Below the pieces are notes generated by a model. It did not search any database. It was not told where the DNA came from and saw nothing but the letters and a program-made list of their open reading frames with translations. Below, piece after piece: positions 58,101-62,886 of a stretch of DNA of 64,000 nt. Where the stretch lies: positions 4,216,001 to 4,280,000 of the forward strand of contig NZ_CP072453.1 of NCBI RefSeq assembly GCF_019343475.1, written 5' to 3'. The number at the start of each line of letters is the position of its first letter. Within the stretch, counting starts at the first letter, position 1. The DNA comes from Providencia sp. R33 (GTDB taxonomy: Bacteria; Pseudomonadota; Gammaproteobacteria; Enterobacterales; Enterobacteriaceae). A program made the position numbers and the translations under genes.

Positions 58101-58978
58101 TTATGGTTAGCATTAAGAGTTAATAATGGGAATGGTGTCCACTGGGCGCCGATAGTTGCCGCTTTCGGATTTTTTTGACGTTTTGTTTTTTCAAAGAGCG
58201 CAACGCTATCACCATAATATTGTTCATATTTAAGGCTTCCACCTAAGTGTGGATAAGCGGGTAACCAACCCTCTGCTTGGATATCCCAACCATTGGCAGG
58301 CTTGGCATTGAAATCATGGTTTAATTCAGAAGTACTTTTCCATGAGCTCAAAGCGAAGTAGGTATTGGCGTTAACTTTAAGATAATCTTGCCAATATTCC
58401 ACACCAACGCCCGCTCGCGTATGGTAGTGAGAAAGGTCGTGATCGATAAACGCATTAATACCAAGCGTATTTTTTTCATAAAAACGGCGTAAGCCAATGC
58501 CATTATTTGTTTGCAGTCGGCCATCATTGCGATGAACACTATGCTGTGTAAATAACAGAGTGTCGGGTTGATCATACCAAGGGATCAGCCAATCTAATTG
58601 GGAATTTTTAACCGATAATTTCTTATCAAGATTAATGCTTAGCTTGGCATTACCTGATTTGGATAACCAACTTTCAATCTCTTTTGTGGCTTCATTGGTC
58701 GCTTTATTTCGCGCATAATTTTGCGCCATATCGGACAAATCTTTGGATTTTTTCTTCTGTGAAAGAAAAGTTCCCAGTGTTTTACTGTACTCAGCGACTA
58801 AACGTTCCGTATTGTCTTCAGCAATAATATTGTCGCTGCCTAATGTTGGCAGATCATTGTTATCTAACATTTTTGCATAGCTGGGGATAACGGGCATAAT
58901 GGCGGATGACCAGATAGCCGTAAATATGACAAAGCCGTTAGCGATTTTTTGTTTAACGGTTAAAGAAGCGGGGCTCAT
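43184..58978 (-). CDS. Giant inverse autotransporter adhesin (intimin/invasin family) with dozens of Ig-like repeats
   Basis: One uninterrupted frame encodes 5264 residues. The N-terminus has an extended signal sequence (about residues 1-35) and a linker with no obvious LysM motif. An inverse-autotransporter beta-barrel follows (about 90-330; GIGLRRFYEKNTLGINAFID, AGVGVEYWQDYLKVNANTYF). The passenger, from about 400 to 5130, is an array of roughly 45 Ig-like (Big_1-type) domains of about 100 residues, with conserved AG/SG...LTDA-GN-V...DG-Y-A-LP/L...I-V-VNG patterns. The C-terminus has a non-repetitive cap with two cysteines (RQLCSAPYRMAS and TALCVEDLN), like the lectin-like tips of invasins. 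The barrel would anchor in the outer membrane and extend a very long fibre for adhesion. ATG 58978 has AGGAA upstream. Confidence 0.92.
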   Translation of the reverse strand: MSPASLTVKQKIANGFVIFTAIWSSAIMPVIPSYAKMLDNNDLPTLGSDNIIAEDNTERLVAEYSKTLGTFLSQKKKSKDLSDMAQNYARNKATNEATKEIESWLSKSGNAKLSINLDKKLSVKNSQLDWLIPWYDQPDTLLFTQHSVHRNDGRLQTNNGIGLRRFYEKNTLGINAFIDHDLSHYHTRAGVGVEYWQDYLKVNANTYFALSSWKSTSELNHDFNAKPANGWDIQAEGWLPAYPHLGGSLKYEQYYGDSVALFEKTKRQKNPKAATIGAQWTPFPLLTLNANHKIGSQGKKETQAKIQFTWTLGKSLAHHLDPTKVAEARRLSGNRYDFIERNNNIILDYQKKTLLHLSLPAKIQGETGQAIPLVKSFSSKYPLKQIVWQAPELLLAGGSISSTDQTATVILPTYKTANTAETTQKINRYRLQGTAFDTKGNASPVAETLIEITNVGIISISPNDIKSQGKGLANGHDVNSINVVVRDSHGNVVPNAKVVFILPNALTLATKKINTGTVIQSEFQRELRKKMHAMKVDKPREYTATTNSKGEAQVQFTSQVAGTYEVSAYTNNHPPVKAQVVFKSDIKQAYVRSLTVQKTGAVADGISKNLAKIYVTDTNGNLISGQHVKLTATNAKLVAPELTNEQGEIDLVLTSLKTGLSEITATINGKSETTSVYFINDKLTGISITNISKALAGEEGTITLKLTDKQGNPVSGADGTINAHINQIKTPITIWEINANSGEYEGSLPGQKQGEYKVQADIDGILSSESLFTVLAPSNTKPLNPDGSGLKGQLGVIDKVEINIKPTNNFKSGDEPLITVTLTDAFDNELDGIDFNKISLGNRSGDTLGWYADGHGDYSTYFPLTTLGTIDITASINGIFSPTTEITVGKATGNNSVQNIVVTPNTTNLNAGDKPTIKVELTDKNGNQVKDIKEIEVTIGNDKHTLPVTPNTDGSYTAELPAQQSGDKQISVSVNGKDSNKETLNVQQPAPVSPNNQGQKDQKGVVKTLEIKTGSISNLKSGDTLDVTVTVTDAFGNGIKGLDKNNLHLGNLKGDTLNWVDNNDGSYTAQVPLKDLGNIDVTASINGLSSQKTDITVGKATGDNSVQNIVVTPNTTNLNAGDKPTIKVELTDKNGHQVKDIKEIEVTIGNDKHTLPVTPNTDGSYTAELPAQQSGDKQISVSVNGKDSNKETLNVQQPAPVSPNNQGQKDQKGVVKTLEIKTGSISNLKSGETLDVTVTVTDAFGNGIKGLDKNNLHLGNLKGDTLNWVDNNDGSYTAQVPLKDLGNIDLTASINGLSSQKTDITVGKATGNNSVQNIVVTPNTKTPNAGDKPTIKVELTDKNGHQVKDIKEIEVTIGNDKHTLPVTPNTDGSYTAELPAQQSGDKLINVSVNGKDSNKETLNVQPPAPVSPNSQGQTGQQGVVDKLDIKTGSISNLKSGDTLDVTVTVTDAFGNGIKGLDKNNLHLGNLKGDTLNWVDNNDGSYTAQVPLKDLGNIDLTASINGISSQKTDITVSNATGDNNVQNIVVTPNTKTPNAGDKPTIKVELTDKNGHQVKDIKEIEVTIGNDKHTLPVTPNTDGSYTAELPAQQSGDKQISVSVNGKDSNKETLNVQQPAPVSPNNQGQKDQKGVVKTLEIKTGSISNLKSGDTLDVTVTVTDAFGNGIKGLDKNNLHLGNLKGDTLNWVDNNDGSYTAQVPLKDLGNIDLTASINGLSSQKTDITVGKATGNNSVQNIVVTPNTKTPNAGDKPTIKVELTDKNGHQVKDIKEIEVTIGNDKHTLPVTPNTDGSYTAELPAQQSGDKLINVSVNGKDSNKETLNVQPPAPVTPNSQGQTGQQGVVDKLDIKTGSISNLKSGDTLDVTVTVTDAFGNGIKGLDKNNLHLGNLKGDTLNWVDNNDGSYTAQVPLKDLGNIDLTASINGLSSQKTDITVGKATGDNSVQNIVVTPNTTNLNAGDKPTIKVELTDKNGHQVKDIKEIEVTIGNDKHTLPVTPNTDGSYTAELPAQQSGDKLINVSVNGKDSNKETLNVQQPAPVSPNNQGQKDQKGVVKTLEIKTGSISNLKSGDTLDVTVTVTDAFGNGIKGLDKNNLHLGNLKGDTLNWVDNNDGSYTAQVPLKDLGNIDVTASINGISSQKTDITVSNATGDNNVQNIVVTPNTKTPNAGDKPTIKVELTDKNGHQVKDIKEIEVTIGNDKHTLPVTPNTDGSYTAELPALQAGDHQITATVNGQSSTQDTLEVKKPAPIGSNSSSGTGKHGERGVINNISMKTSDATHLQSGNTLDITVTIIDAFNNPLTAIDPSNIILDGYKASSLKWLDNGDGTYTTPLLLTQIGTNELVTSINGHKSPLLTITVGNTTDINKVANVELEPITPSEAGESQTITVKVTDKYQHPVTAINNVIAVNIDGQSASIILAESRTQEGTYTGTLPAQNAGNYTVKVTANNKTVSKPWTVKTAATITVKEKDGSGAENQRGVVKTVTLASSPINDLKSGQSLQLTVTLKDAFGNTLEGISGTSLQLKHQQPRVSSTIWVDLRNGDYTTILPLTKIGQDTLTVKVNQITTLPLNINVGNATSTTHIHKVDIKNIEKPAAGETSAITLVLTDANNQPITGINNNAVVSINGAEELLKITETVNKGTYRGTLSGQKSGDHKVIVTVGGVKSTESTLTVSAPVPITINHGGKSGSRGVTSRVALTVSPIKDLKSGDTLMLTAILEDAFGNPLTGVDLTQSLTHKQTGKVTWTAQKDGTYTANLVLTQLGLDHVFITVNQRQSPTIIIDVKSQLGINAIHKIDISDITNATAGAQSTFTVALTDAQGNPVNGIQNLDVTLDKQKLPNIVVTQQADGRYSGKLPGQQSGSYDVVISANKQSSVAKTLTVAQPDTVTENGGGTAGQRGVVSDVELKTATASLVSGDNVLLTVTLKDSFNNPLKGVDSANIVLQHNQQAATVTWIDQNNGSYTTTLPLNTLGSDVLKATVNSNESLPINIDVASPHHVTQVHRLTLEPISSSSTGSAQTITVKVADTNSHGVTQIADDIKVTLNGKPLNLTLVESKTDKGTYTATLPAQKAGNYSVKVTVNKQEAKETWVVNTATPLKATNTDGSGIQGNAGVVSSVELATTASSFKSGESVKLTLTLKDAFDNTLSGIDVKNITLTHKQTGHVTWVDNKDGTYTADLPLTTLGTDRLVATVNLIKSTSVDLNVEKAIGNSQIHQVDIVDITKPQAGEEAAFTVSLTDTNSHAVMGITEVTVNIAKQQPLTIAVTQQADGRYSGKLPGQQSGSYDVVISANKQSSVVKTLTVAQPDTVTANGGGTAGQRGVVSDVELKTATASLVSGDNVLLTVTLKDSFNNPLKGVDSNNITLMHKQTGNATWTDHNNGQYTTTLPIKVLGSDALTATVNTINSSAVNITVENTADIKQASKLTLEPISSSSTGSAQTITVKVADTNSHGVTQIADDIKVTLNGKPLNLTLVESKTDKGTYTTTLPAQKAGNYSVKVTVNKQEAKETWVVNTATPLKATNTDGSGIQGNAGVVSSVELATTASSFKSGESVKLTLTLKDAFDNALNGIEVKNITLTHKQTGHVTWVDNKDGTYSANVDLKILGKDALTATVNKINSQVIDFEVIKTDGISKVKNVKILSLPTAIAGMDSALVVALTDLNNHAVTGITEVTVKIDNTQSSKIAVAPLNNGHYILTLPAKQSGSYDIVITANNINSASKTWIVSNPSTIVAENSDGSGTQGQRGVVANVQFSTAQSSNLQAGSHLALTVMLKDSFNNPLRGIDSNSIAITHQQSGSVTWKDNGNGTYTADVLLSQLGPDILKVTVNRISQSQTIDVKAPQGKSAVHKVELNAANKTWTVGDSVELQLTLADSHGNGVEKVQISDIQLEHNHVLATKLTWLEKGAGIYTTTIPLHKQGKNTFVSQVNNKASTALAVNVSALTDPAQVKAVELKASTNQLTVGSQTELTLSLTDQWNNGVEGITDKDITINDAHIKKNLTGLSWVSKGNGSYTASTVVSIAGIHSLRATVNQVQSHNVLINALPSTSQSHINKVQLTANLSTITAGSKVTLSLKVTDMDNNPVIRLNNNTITLTDGNHKVSAVWDEDSHGLGLYTTNIMLSDVKTHNLMASIGQFTDTTDVTVNSPVGKDAVKTITISPIANSDAGQPSSLSIGLTDQYKNPVKNVSSSDITVTINRQKQRIIFMEKNVLNKYIAQLPASKTGRYQIMVEANGQSETVHWDVNSPKEIPITSYDKDGLRGSLETISITHSAKTHAVNSGDNITLTVGLKDKFDNTLTGAASSLKLLTNLHSASAWKELSGGLYTQELTMNKLRKQPIQVVADKVLSDKLELNVAPAKGANHVYKTTLETNEGTIEAGKDMLLTLTLTDNVNNSVIDVDTNAIQLTNNGKLTAVTWANPQDGVYTSKLPLDIVGNYQFKATVNNQPSRIETIEVTAPSGQAKVAKAQLASNIASLDAGKNLELTLTLKDQHDNFVIGVNGADITLKDSHTTEVIDNNRVAWRMVSEGIYNASIPLTLIGNHMLTVTVNHQSASTSRITVNSLKGTGNVNQITLTAAQNTMSAGEKTTLTLNVLDSFGNAVSDVLPSDINLTNADAQITTLASWTKVPSTIGTYNASVQLNKVMAHTLIAKVNGQTKTTQIQVNPMKGVKNVAAVSLQAPSTFEVDEKNKLTLTLTDKFGNGVVEVNPSDISLILGSTKHVVTWVEDKNGVYRTELALNKVGNQSISGEVNHLSDTKTTRVNSPTGKDKVASIRLTPSKDSVLPGKPVTLYLILEDQYGNGLKNIGSTDISLSDSHSAESFTSPNWAENSDRPGFYSASVNLKKTTEHTLTVGVNNVSQATKITVQPFTDVKQINSVELLIDQKQISLGGKVNFTVTTKDIYGNDVTIKATDIQLQNANGTIHQPTWQLQGAQHKGELTLSTSGSYVITAQVGAQTSAPTNLTVQTGKPVFAAGKSEFSVNKDDIDEGSNANITIKLELKDASGTPISGKKPHISASAGTIVATMKETTNGVYTSTFNNSVVGKSEITIDNHSIDYSGVVSPITVVTYGKSNILTTPGNHILSINDGFPNTGFADASFQITVPIGQQTDYDWSVDEDWLSINDKGVVTMLRKPTPIGGRNAMKPIFKGVPKAHTGYKRTVNYQFTLKKWYISEAAKTMSNARQLCSAPYRMASKADISDGTQLRFASNQYVYNEWGNHALSTKLKAVKIWTSDIQEENENSYFIPSVNKFNTDSNLKDYFVYNMATALCVEDLN
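48211..50463 (-). repeat. Second duplicated block (1260-bp offset) within the adhesin gene
   Basis: Segments 48211-48723 and 48917-49203 recur almost identically 1260 bp later at 49471-49983 and 50177-50463, separated by a diverged stretch. The offset equals 420 codons, about four Ig-like domains. The patchwork suggests duplication followed by partial divergence or gene conversion. Confidence 0.85.
52300..56320 (-). repeat. Near-identical tandem repeats of about 627 bp within the adhesin gene
   Basis: Six and a half nearly identical units of 209 codons, each two Ig-like domains, lie head to tail. Landmarks such as GGCGTCGGTCAC recur near 52746, 53373, 54000, 54627, 55254 and 55881. Small alternating differences (TTNLNAGDKP versus KTPNAGDKP; QKDQKGVVKTLEI versus QTGQQGVVDKLDI) give a higher-order period of 1254 bp. 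This shows recent duplication by whole units. Confidence 0.92.
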
Positions 58979-59224
58979 TCAATGTATTCCTAATAGCGAA
59001 AATTAACGCGGCTATTTTGGAATGCACCTTAGGGTCAGAGCTTGTGAATTAATTTGACTTAAAAAGAAGCGAATTTTGCAAGTTGGAAAAGATAAGAATG
59101 TTAGGTCTTGTCGCGACGAAAATTACAAGAAGAAAAAGGCAATGCAAAAAACAACGTTAATCTAATTGGAAAACTTTGGAATCTTTTCTTCGCAATATAA
59201 AACAAAGAGATAGATAGAGGAATT

Positions 59225-60139
59225 ATGGAACTGACTTTTTTAGGCACCAGTGCTGGCGTACCAACTAAGGAACGGAATGTCACCAGTATGATATTAAATC
59301 TGGTCGGCATTCGAAAAAGTTATTGGCTGTTTGATTGTGGTGAGGGGACACAGCACCGCATCCTCAATAGCCCATTTAAAGCACCCAAAATTGAGAAGAT
59401 ATTTATTACTCATTTGCACGGCGACCACATTTTTGGGTTGCCAGGGCTATTGTGCAGCCGCTCGATGGGAGGCTCGACAGACCCTCTAACACTTTATGGG
59501 CCTAAAGGGCTCAAGCTGTACATTGAAACGGTGCTGTCCGTCAGTGTGTCTTATATGACTTATCCACTTGAAATTATTGAAATTGAAGCGGGTCAATTAT
59601 TTGATGATGGTGAGTTGACTGTAACGGCTTACCCCCTTGATCACCGCGTCGAATGTTATGGTTACCGTATTGAAGAGCACGCCAAAAGCGGGCCGTTAGA
59701 GGCGAACAAATTAGCGAGTGATAACATTCCCCGTGGCCCATGGATGCAAGCGCTCAAAGCGGGAGAAACCATTACCCTTGAAGATGGCCGTATGGTTAAT
59801 GGCGCAGATTACCTTGGTGAGCCCATTCCCGGTAAAGTTATTGCTATTTTTGGTGATACACAACCAACACCGCTGGCGTTTGAGCTGGCTAGAAATGCGG
59901 ATGTGATGGTGCATGAAACCACGTTAGAAGCGGCTTTTGCAGAAAAAGCCAACGAACGAGGCCATTCAACGACGGTACAAGCGGCCCAATTAGCCCGTGA
60001 AGCTGGGGTAAAACGTTTTATTGCCACCCATTTAAGTGGGCGTTATATGAGCGAAGATATTCCAAAGCTACTTGCAGAATGCCAAGCTGAATTTGCTGCA
60101 ACCCAAATCGCGGAAGATTATTTGACGGTGAAGATTTGA
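59225..60139 (+). CDS. rbn: Ribonuclease BN/Z (tRNA 3'-processing metallo-beta-lactamase nuclease)
   Basis: The 304-residue protein matches RNase BN/Z in length and motifs: TFLGTSAGVPTKERN at the N-terminus, the zinc motif THLHGDHIFGLPG (residues 63-75), FGDTQPT near residue 220, HETT, and GHSTTVQAAQLAREAGVKRFIATHLSGRY near the C-terminus. It cleaves tRNA precursors 3' of the discriminator and can act as an exonuclease. The start has AGAGGAATT upstream. The 246 bp to the divergent adhesin gene show no ORF. Confidence 0.95.
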   Translation: MELTFLGTSAGVPTKERNVTSMILNLVGIRKSYWLFDCGEGTQHRILNSPFKAPKIEKIFITHLHGDHIFGLPGLLCSRSMGGSTDPLTLYGPKGLKLYIETVLSVSVSYMTYPLEIIEIEAGQLFDDGELTVTAYPLDHRVECYGYRIEEHAKSGPLEANKLASDNIPRGPWMQALKAGETITLEDGRMVNGADYLGEPIPGKVIAIFGDTQPTPLAFELARNADVMVHETTLEAAFAEKANERGHSTTVQAAQLAREAGVKRFIATHLSGRYMSEDIPKLLAECQAEFAATQIAEDYLTVKI

Positions 60140-60143
60140 TTTT

Positions 60144-60174
60144 GCGGGCAATGGTGAGCCCGCCACCTCTTTTT
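60144..60174 (+). terminator. Probable terminator of rbn
   Basis: GCGGGC (60144-60149) and GCCCGC (60158-60163) form a 6-bp GC stem with an 8-nt loop, followed by CACCTCTTTTT. Confidence 0.6.
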
Positions 60175-60177
60175 GAC

Positions 60178-60957
60178 TCAGTAAATTACTTTCACAAACC
60201 CATTGCGGCAGTATGTTTCATACTCATCAGAAAGCTGCCTGTTTGTGACTATCACATCAAATTGTGATAATTCCCCCATATTGGCTGTCGCTACTTCATC
60301 AAACAAGTTATAAGGCGCCAATAAAATTTTACGAATGGATTTTTCCATCGCTTTTTTCTTCATCGGTAAATCATCGATATTATAACAAGTTACGCCATAA
60401 GTACCGTGGACACCTGCGGCGGAAATAAAGGCTTTTTTGGGGTTAATTGAGTCAAGCAAGGAAGGTAAAGAAGGGTTGTAAAATGAGTCACTTTTGGGGC
60501 GATATTCACCGCCGCATAACAAAGCCGTGGCATTTTTTTTCTGGCTAAGGGCAAGAAAAACGTTATGGGAATAACAAATCCCCGTAAAACTGATTTCTTC
60601 AGGGATCAGAGAAATCAAGGTTGCCATTTCAATGCCATTATCGAAGAAAATAACGTCATCCTCTGTCACCATACTGGCTGCGAGGTTAGGAATATAAAGT
60701 TCTTCGGTTTGATCTGGCGTGAAAACATCGGCTTGTTGCTCTTGGGCAACTAAGTTAGCAGGTTGGGTAACAGAAACAATGTAGCCACCAAGCAGTGACA
60801 TCGGGATAGGGCCTTCTGCATCTGCACTGAGGTCTCGGCGAATGGTCATTTCAGAGACTTCGAGTATCCTAGCGGCTTCTTTTAAATGAATGCGTCCTGA
60901 ACGTTTCAAACATTCACTTAAACGGCGAAGGCGTTCTTTTTGTTTAGTTTCTATCAC
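60178..60957 (-). CDS. deoR: DeoR-family repressor of deoxyribose/deoxynucleoside catabolism
   Basis: A 259-residue repressor with an N-terminal DeoR helix-turn-helix (HLKEAARILEVSEMTIRRDLS, about residues 24-44) and a C-terminal phosphosugar-sensing domain (FFDNGIEMATLI, LLCGGEYRP, SAAGVHGTYGVTCYN). Many segments match E. coli DeoR closely. It probably responds to deoxyribose-5-phosphate and controls the adjacent deoC and deoK/deoP genes; Salmonella's DeoQ is a comparable local regulator. It follows deoC in the same orientation, with a hairpin between them. Confidence 0.87.
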   Translation of the reverse strand: MIETKQKERLRRLSECLKRSGRIHLKEAARILEVSEMTIRRDLSADAEGPIPMSLLGGYIVSVTQPANLVAQEQQADVFTPDQTEELYIPNLAASMVTEDDVIFFDNGIEMATLISLIPEEISFTGICYSHNVFLALSQKKNATALLCGGEYRPKSDSFYNPSLPSLLDSINPKKAFISAAGVHGTYGVTCYNIDDLPMKKKAMEKSIRKILLAPYNLFDEVATANMGELSQFDVIVTNRQLSDEYETYCRNGFVKVIY

Positions 60958-60986
60958 CCTACAATCCTTTTATGAGATACAAAATT

Positions 60987-61005
60987 GGCGCGGTTAGACC
61001 GCGCC
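60987..61005 (-). terminator. Hairpin between deoC and deoR
   Basis: GGCGCGGT-TAG-ACCGCGCC is a perfect 8-bp stem with a 3-nt loop. On the minus strand it is followed by AATTTTG, so it may partly terminate deoC transcripts before deoR. Confidence 0.55.
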
Positions 61006-61012
61006 CCATCAC

Positions 61013-61681
61013 TTAGTAGTCACTCGGCTTTGTTGTTGTTCCTGTGACAATCGAAACACTGGCACTTGCGCCAACACGGTTTGCGCCCGCTTCAATCATT
61101 TTAATTGCTGTTTCACGGTCACGTACGCCACCAGAGGCTTTTACACCGACTTCGCTACCAACCACTTTGCGCATTAATGCAACATGGTGTTCGGTCGCAC
61201 CCATTGTACTGAAACCTGTTGAAGTTTTCACAAAACCGACGTTAATTGTGCGGCAAATTTCACAAACTTGTGTAATTTCTTCATCCGTTAACAGGCAATT
61301 TTCTAAAATTACTTTTAATGTGGCATTACCGCAGGCGGTAAATACGGCTTCAATGTCTTTACGGACAAAGTCTAAATCGCCGCTTTTTAACATGCCAACG
61401 TTAATCACCATATCCACTTCATCTGCACCGCGACGCACCGCTTCAGCCGCTTCAAACGCTTTTGCTTCGGTTAAGCAAGCCCCTAATGGGAAGCCTACCA
61501 CACAGCAAACTTTGACGTCGCTGTTTTTTAAAAGCTCACTAGCTAAAGGAACATACCCTGTATTTACACATACGGAAGCAAAGTGGTATTCAGCCGCTTC
61601 TGCACATAATTTTGTGATATCACTGACAGTCGCGTTAGCAGCAAGTAAAGTGTGATCAATATATTTTGCTAAGTCTTGCAT
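61013..61681 (-). CDS. deoC: Deoxyribose-phosphate aldolase
   Basis: A 222-residue DERA of the short type (YIDHTLLAANAT at the N-terminus; VCVNTGYVPLA; EVDMVINVGMLKSGD; FVKTSTGFSTMGAT with the Schiff-base lysine; GVKASGGVRDRETA). It splits 2-deoxyribose-5-phosphate into acetaldehyde and glyceraldehyde-3-phosphate. ATG 61681 has AGGAAAG upstream; the frame extends 22 codons further but without a binding site. It is divergent from deoK, which makes its substrate. Confidence 0.93.
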   Translation of the reverse strand: MQDLAKYIDHTLLAANATVSDITKLCAEAAEYHFASVCVNTGYVPLASELLKNSDVKVCCVVGFPLGACLTEAKAFEAAEAVRRGADEVDMVINVGMLKSGDLDFVRKDIEAVFTACGNATLKVILENCLLTDEEITQVCEICRTINVGFVKTSTGFSTMGATEHHVALMRKVVGSEVGVKASGGVRDRETAIKMIEAGANRVGASASVSIVTGTTTKPSDY

Positions 61682-61796
61682 TTTCAACTTTCCTATATAA
61701 ATGTGGGATAGACAACAAAGAATGAGGAAATGTGGTAGATGTAACACTTGATCATTCGTTATTCGAGATCCTAATCACAAATGATATTTTTGCAAC

Positions 61797-61843
61797 ATGA
61801 TAATGTTACTATCATATCATTATGTGATTTATTTAACACGAGG
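61797..61843. promoter_or_regulatory. Candidate operator and CRP-like site between deoC and deoK
   Basis: The 19-bp interrupted palindrome ATGATAATGTTACTATCAT (61797-61815, perfect 6-bp arms) lies in the divergent control region. TGTGATTTATTTAACA (61823-61838) resembles a CRP site with a weak right half. Both positions suit control of deoK by the DeoR-type repressor and catabolite activation; this is inferred. Confidence 0.4.
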
Positions 61844-61849
61844 GGCATC

Positions 61850-62779
61850 ATGGATATAGCAGTTATTGGTTCAAACATGGTTGATTTGATCACTTACATC
61901 GATCAAATGCCAAAAGAAGGCGAAACGTTAGAAGCGCCCGCGTTCAAAATTGGTTGTGGCGGTAAAGGTGCGAATCAGGCGGTTGCCGCTGCTAAATTAA
62001 ATTCGAAAGTGATTATGTTAACCAAAGTTGGGGATGACATTTTCGCGGATAACACCATCCGTAACCTTGAATCTTACGGTATTAACACCCGTTATGTTGA
62101 AAAAGTTCCTTGCACATCCAGTGGTGTTGCACCGATTTTTGTCAATCAAAACTCATCTAACAGTATTTTGATAGTCAAAGGGGCCAACAAGTTCTTATCA
62201 CCGGAAGATATCGACCGTGCAGCGGAAGATCTGAAAAAATGTAAGTTGATCGTCCTGCAATTAGAAGTGCAGTTAGAAACGGTTTATCACGCAATCTCAT
62301 TTGGTAATAAAAATGGGATCCCTGTGCTGCTTAACCCAGCCCCTGCGCAGCGTTCGCTCGATCTGGATTTTGCTTGCCGCTGTGATTTCTTTGTCCCAAA
62401 TGAAACGGAATTAGAAATTTTAACCAATATGCCAGTAGACACGATGGATAACGTCCGCCGTGCAGCACAATCTCTGCTGGATAAAGGGTTGAAAAACCTC
62501 ATTGTGACCTTAGGGGAAAAAGGCGCACTGTGGATGACCCGCGATAGCGAGTTACATATACCGGCAATCAAAGTGAATGCCATCGATACGAGTGGTGCGG
62601 GGGATGCCTTTATCGGTTGCTTCTCTCATTACTATGTACACACGGGGAATATTGAAGAAGCACTGAAAAAAGCAGTGATGTTTTCTGCATTTAGTGTGAC
62701 AGGGAAAGGGACTCAATCTTCTTATCCAAGTGTTGAGCAATTCAATGAATTTGTGCAAATCAACACTTCAAACGCATAG
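61850..62779 (+). CDS. deoK: Deoxyribokinase of the ribokinase/PfkB family
   Basis: A 309-residue PfkB-family sugar kinase with GSNMVDLITYIDQMPKEGET at the N-terminus, the KIGCGGKGANQAVAAAKL motif (about residues 33-50) and the catalytic DTSGAGDAFIGCF near residue 247. Ribokinase is the closest generic match. Context (deoC, DeoR-type regulator, FucP-like permease) points to 2-deoxyribose phosphorylation as in the Salmonella deoK operon. ATG 61850 follows CGAGGGGCATC; longer in-frame readings lack a site. Confidence 0.87.
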   Translation: MDIAVIGSNMVDLITYIDQMPKEGETLEAPAFKIGCGGKGANQAVAAAKLNSKVIMLTKVGDDIFADNTIRNLESYGINTRYVEKVPCTSSGVAPIFVNQNSSNSILIVKGANKFLSPEDIDRAAEDLKKCKLIVLQLEVQLETVYHAISFGNKNGIPVLLNPAPAQRSLDLDFACRCDFFVPNETELEILTNMPVDTMDNVRRAAQSLLDKGLKNLIVTLGEKGALWMTRDSELHIPAIKVNAIDTSGAGDAFIGCFSHYYVHTGNIEEALKKAVMFSAFSVTGKGTQSSYPSVEQFNEFVQINTSNA

Positions 62780-62886
62780 CTAAATAATAAAACTCAACGT
62801 AGCTGAATACCCTTTGACGTATTAATCCGCCATTAGAGCTGAATAGGAACTCATAGGGTATAAATTATAAAAATATAAGGGTTACT

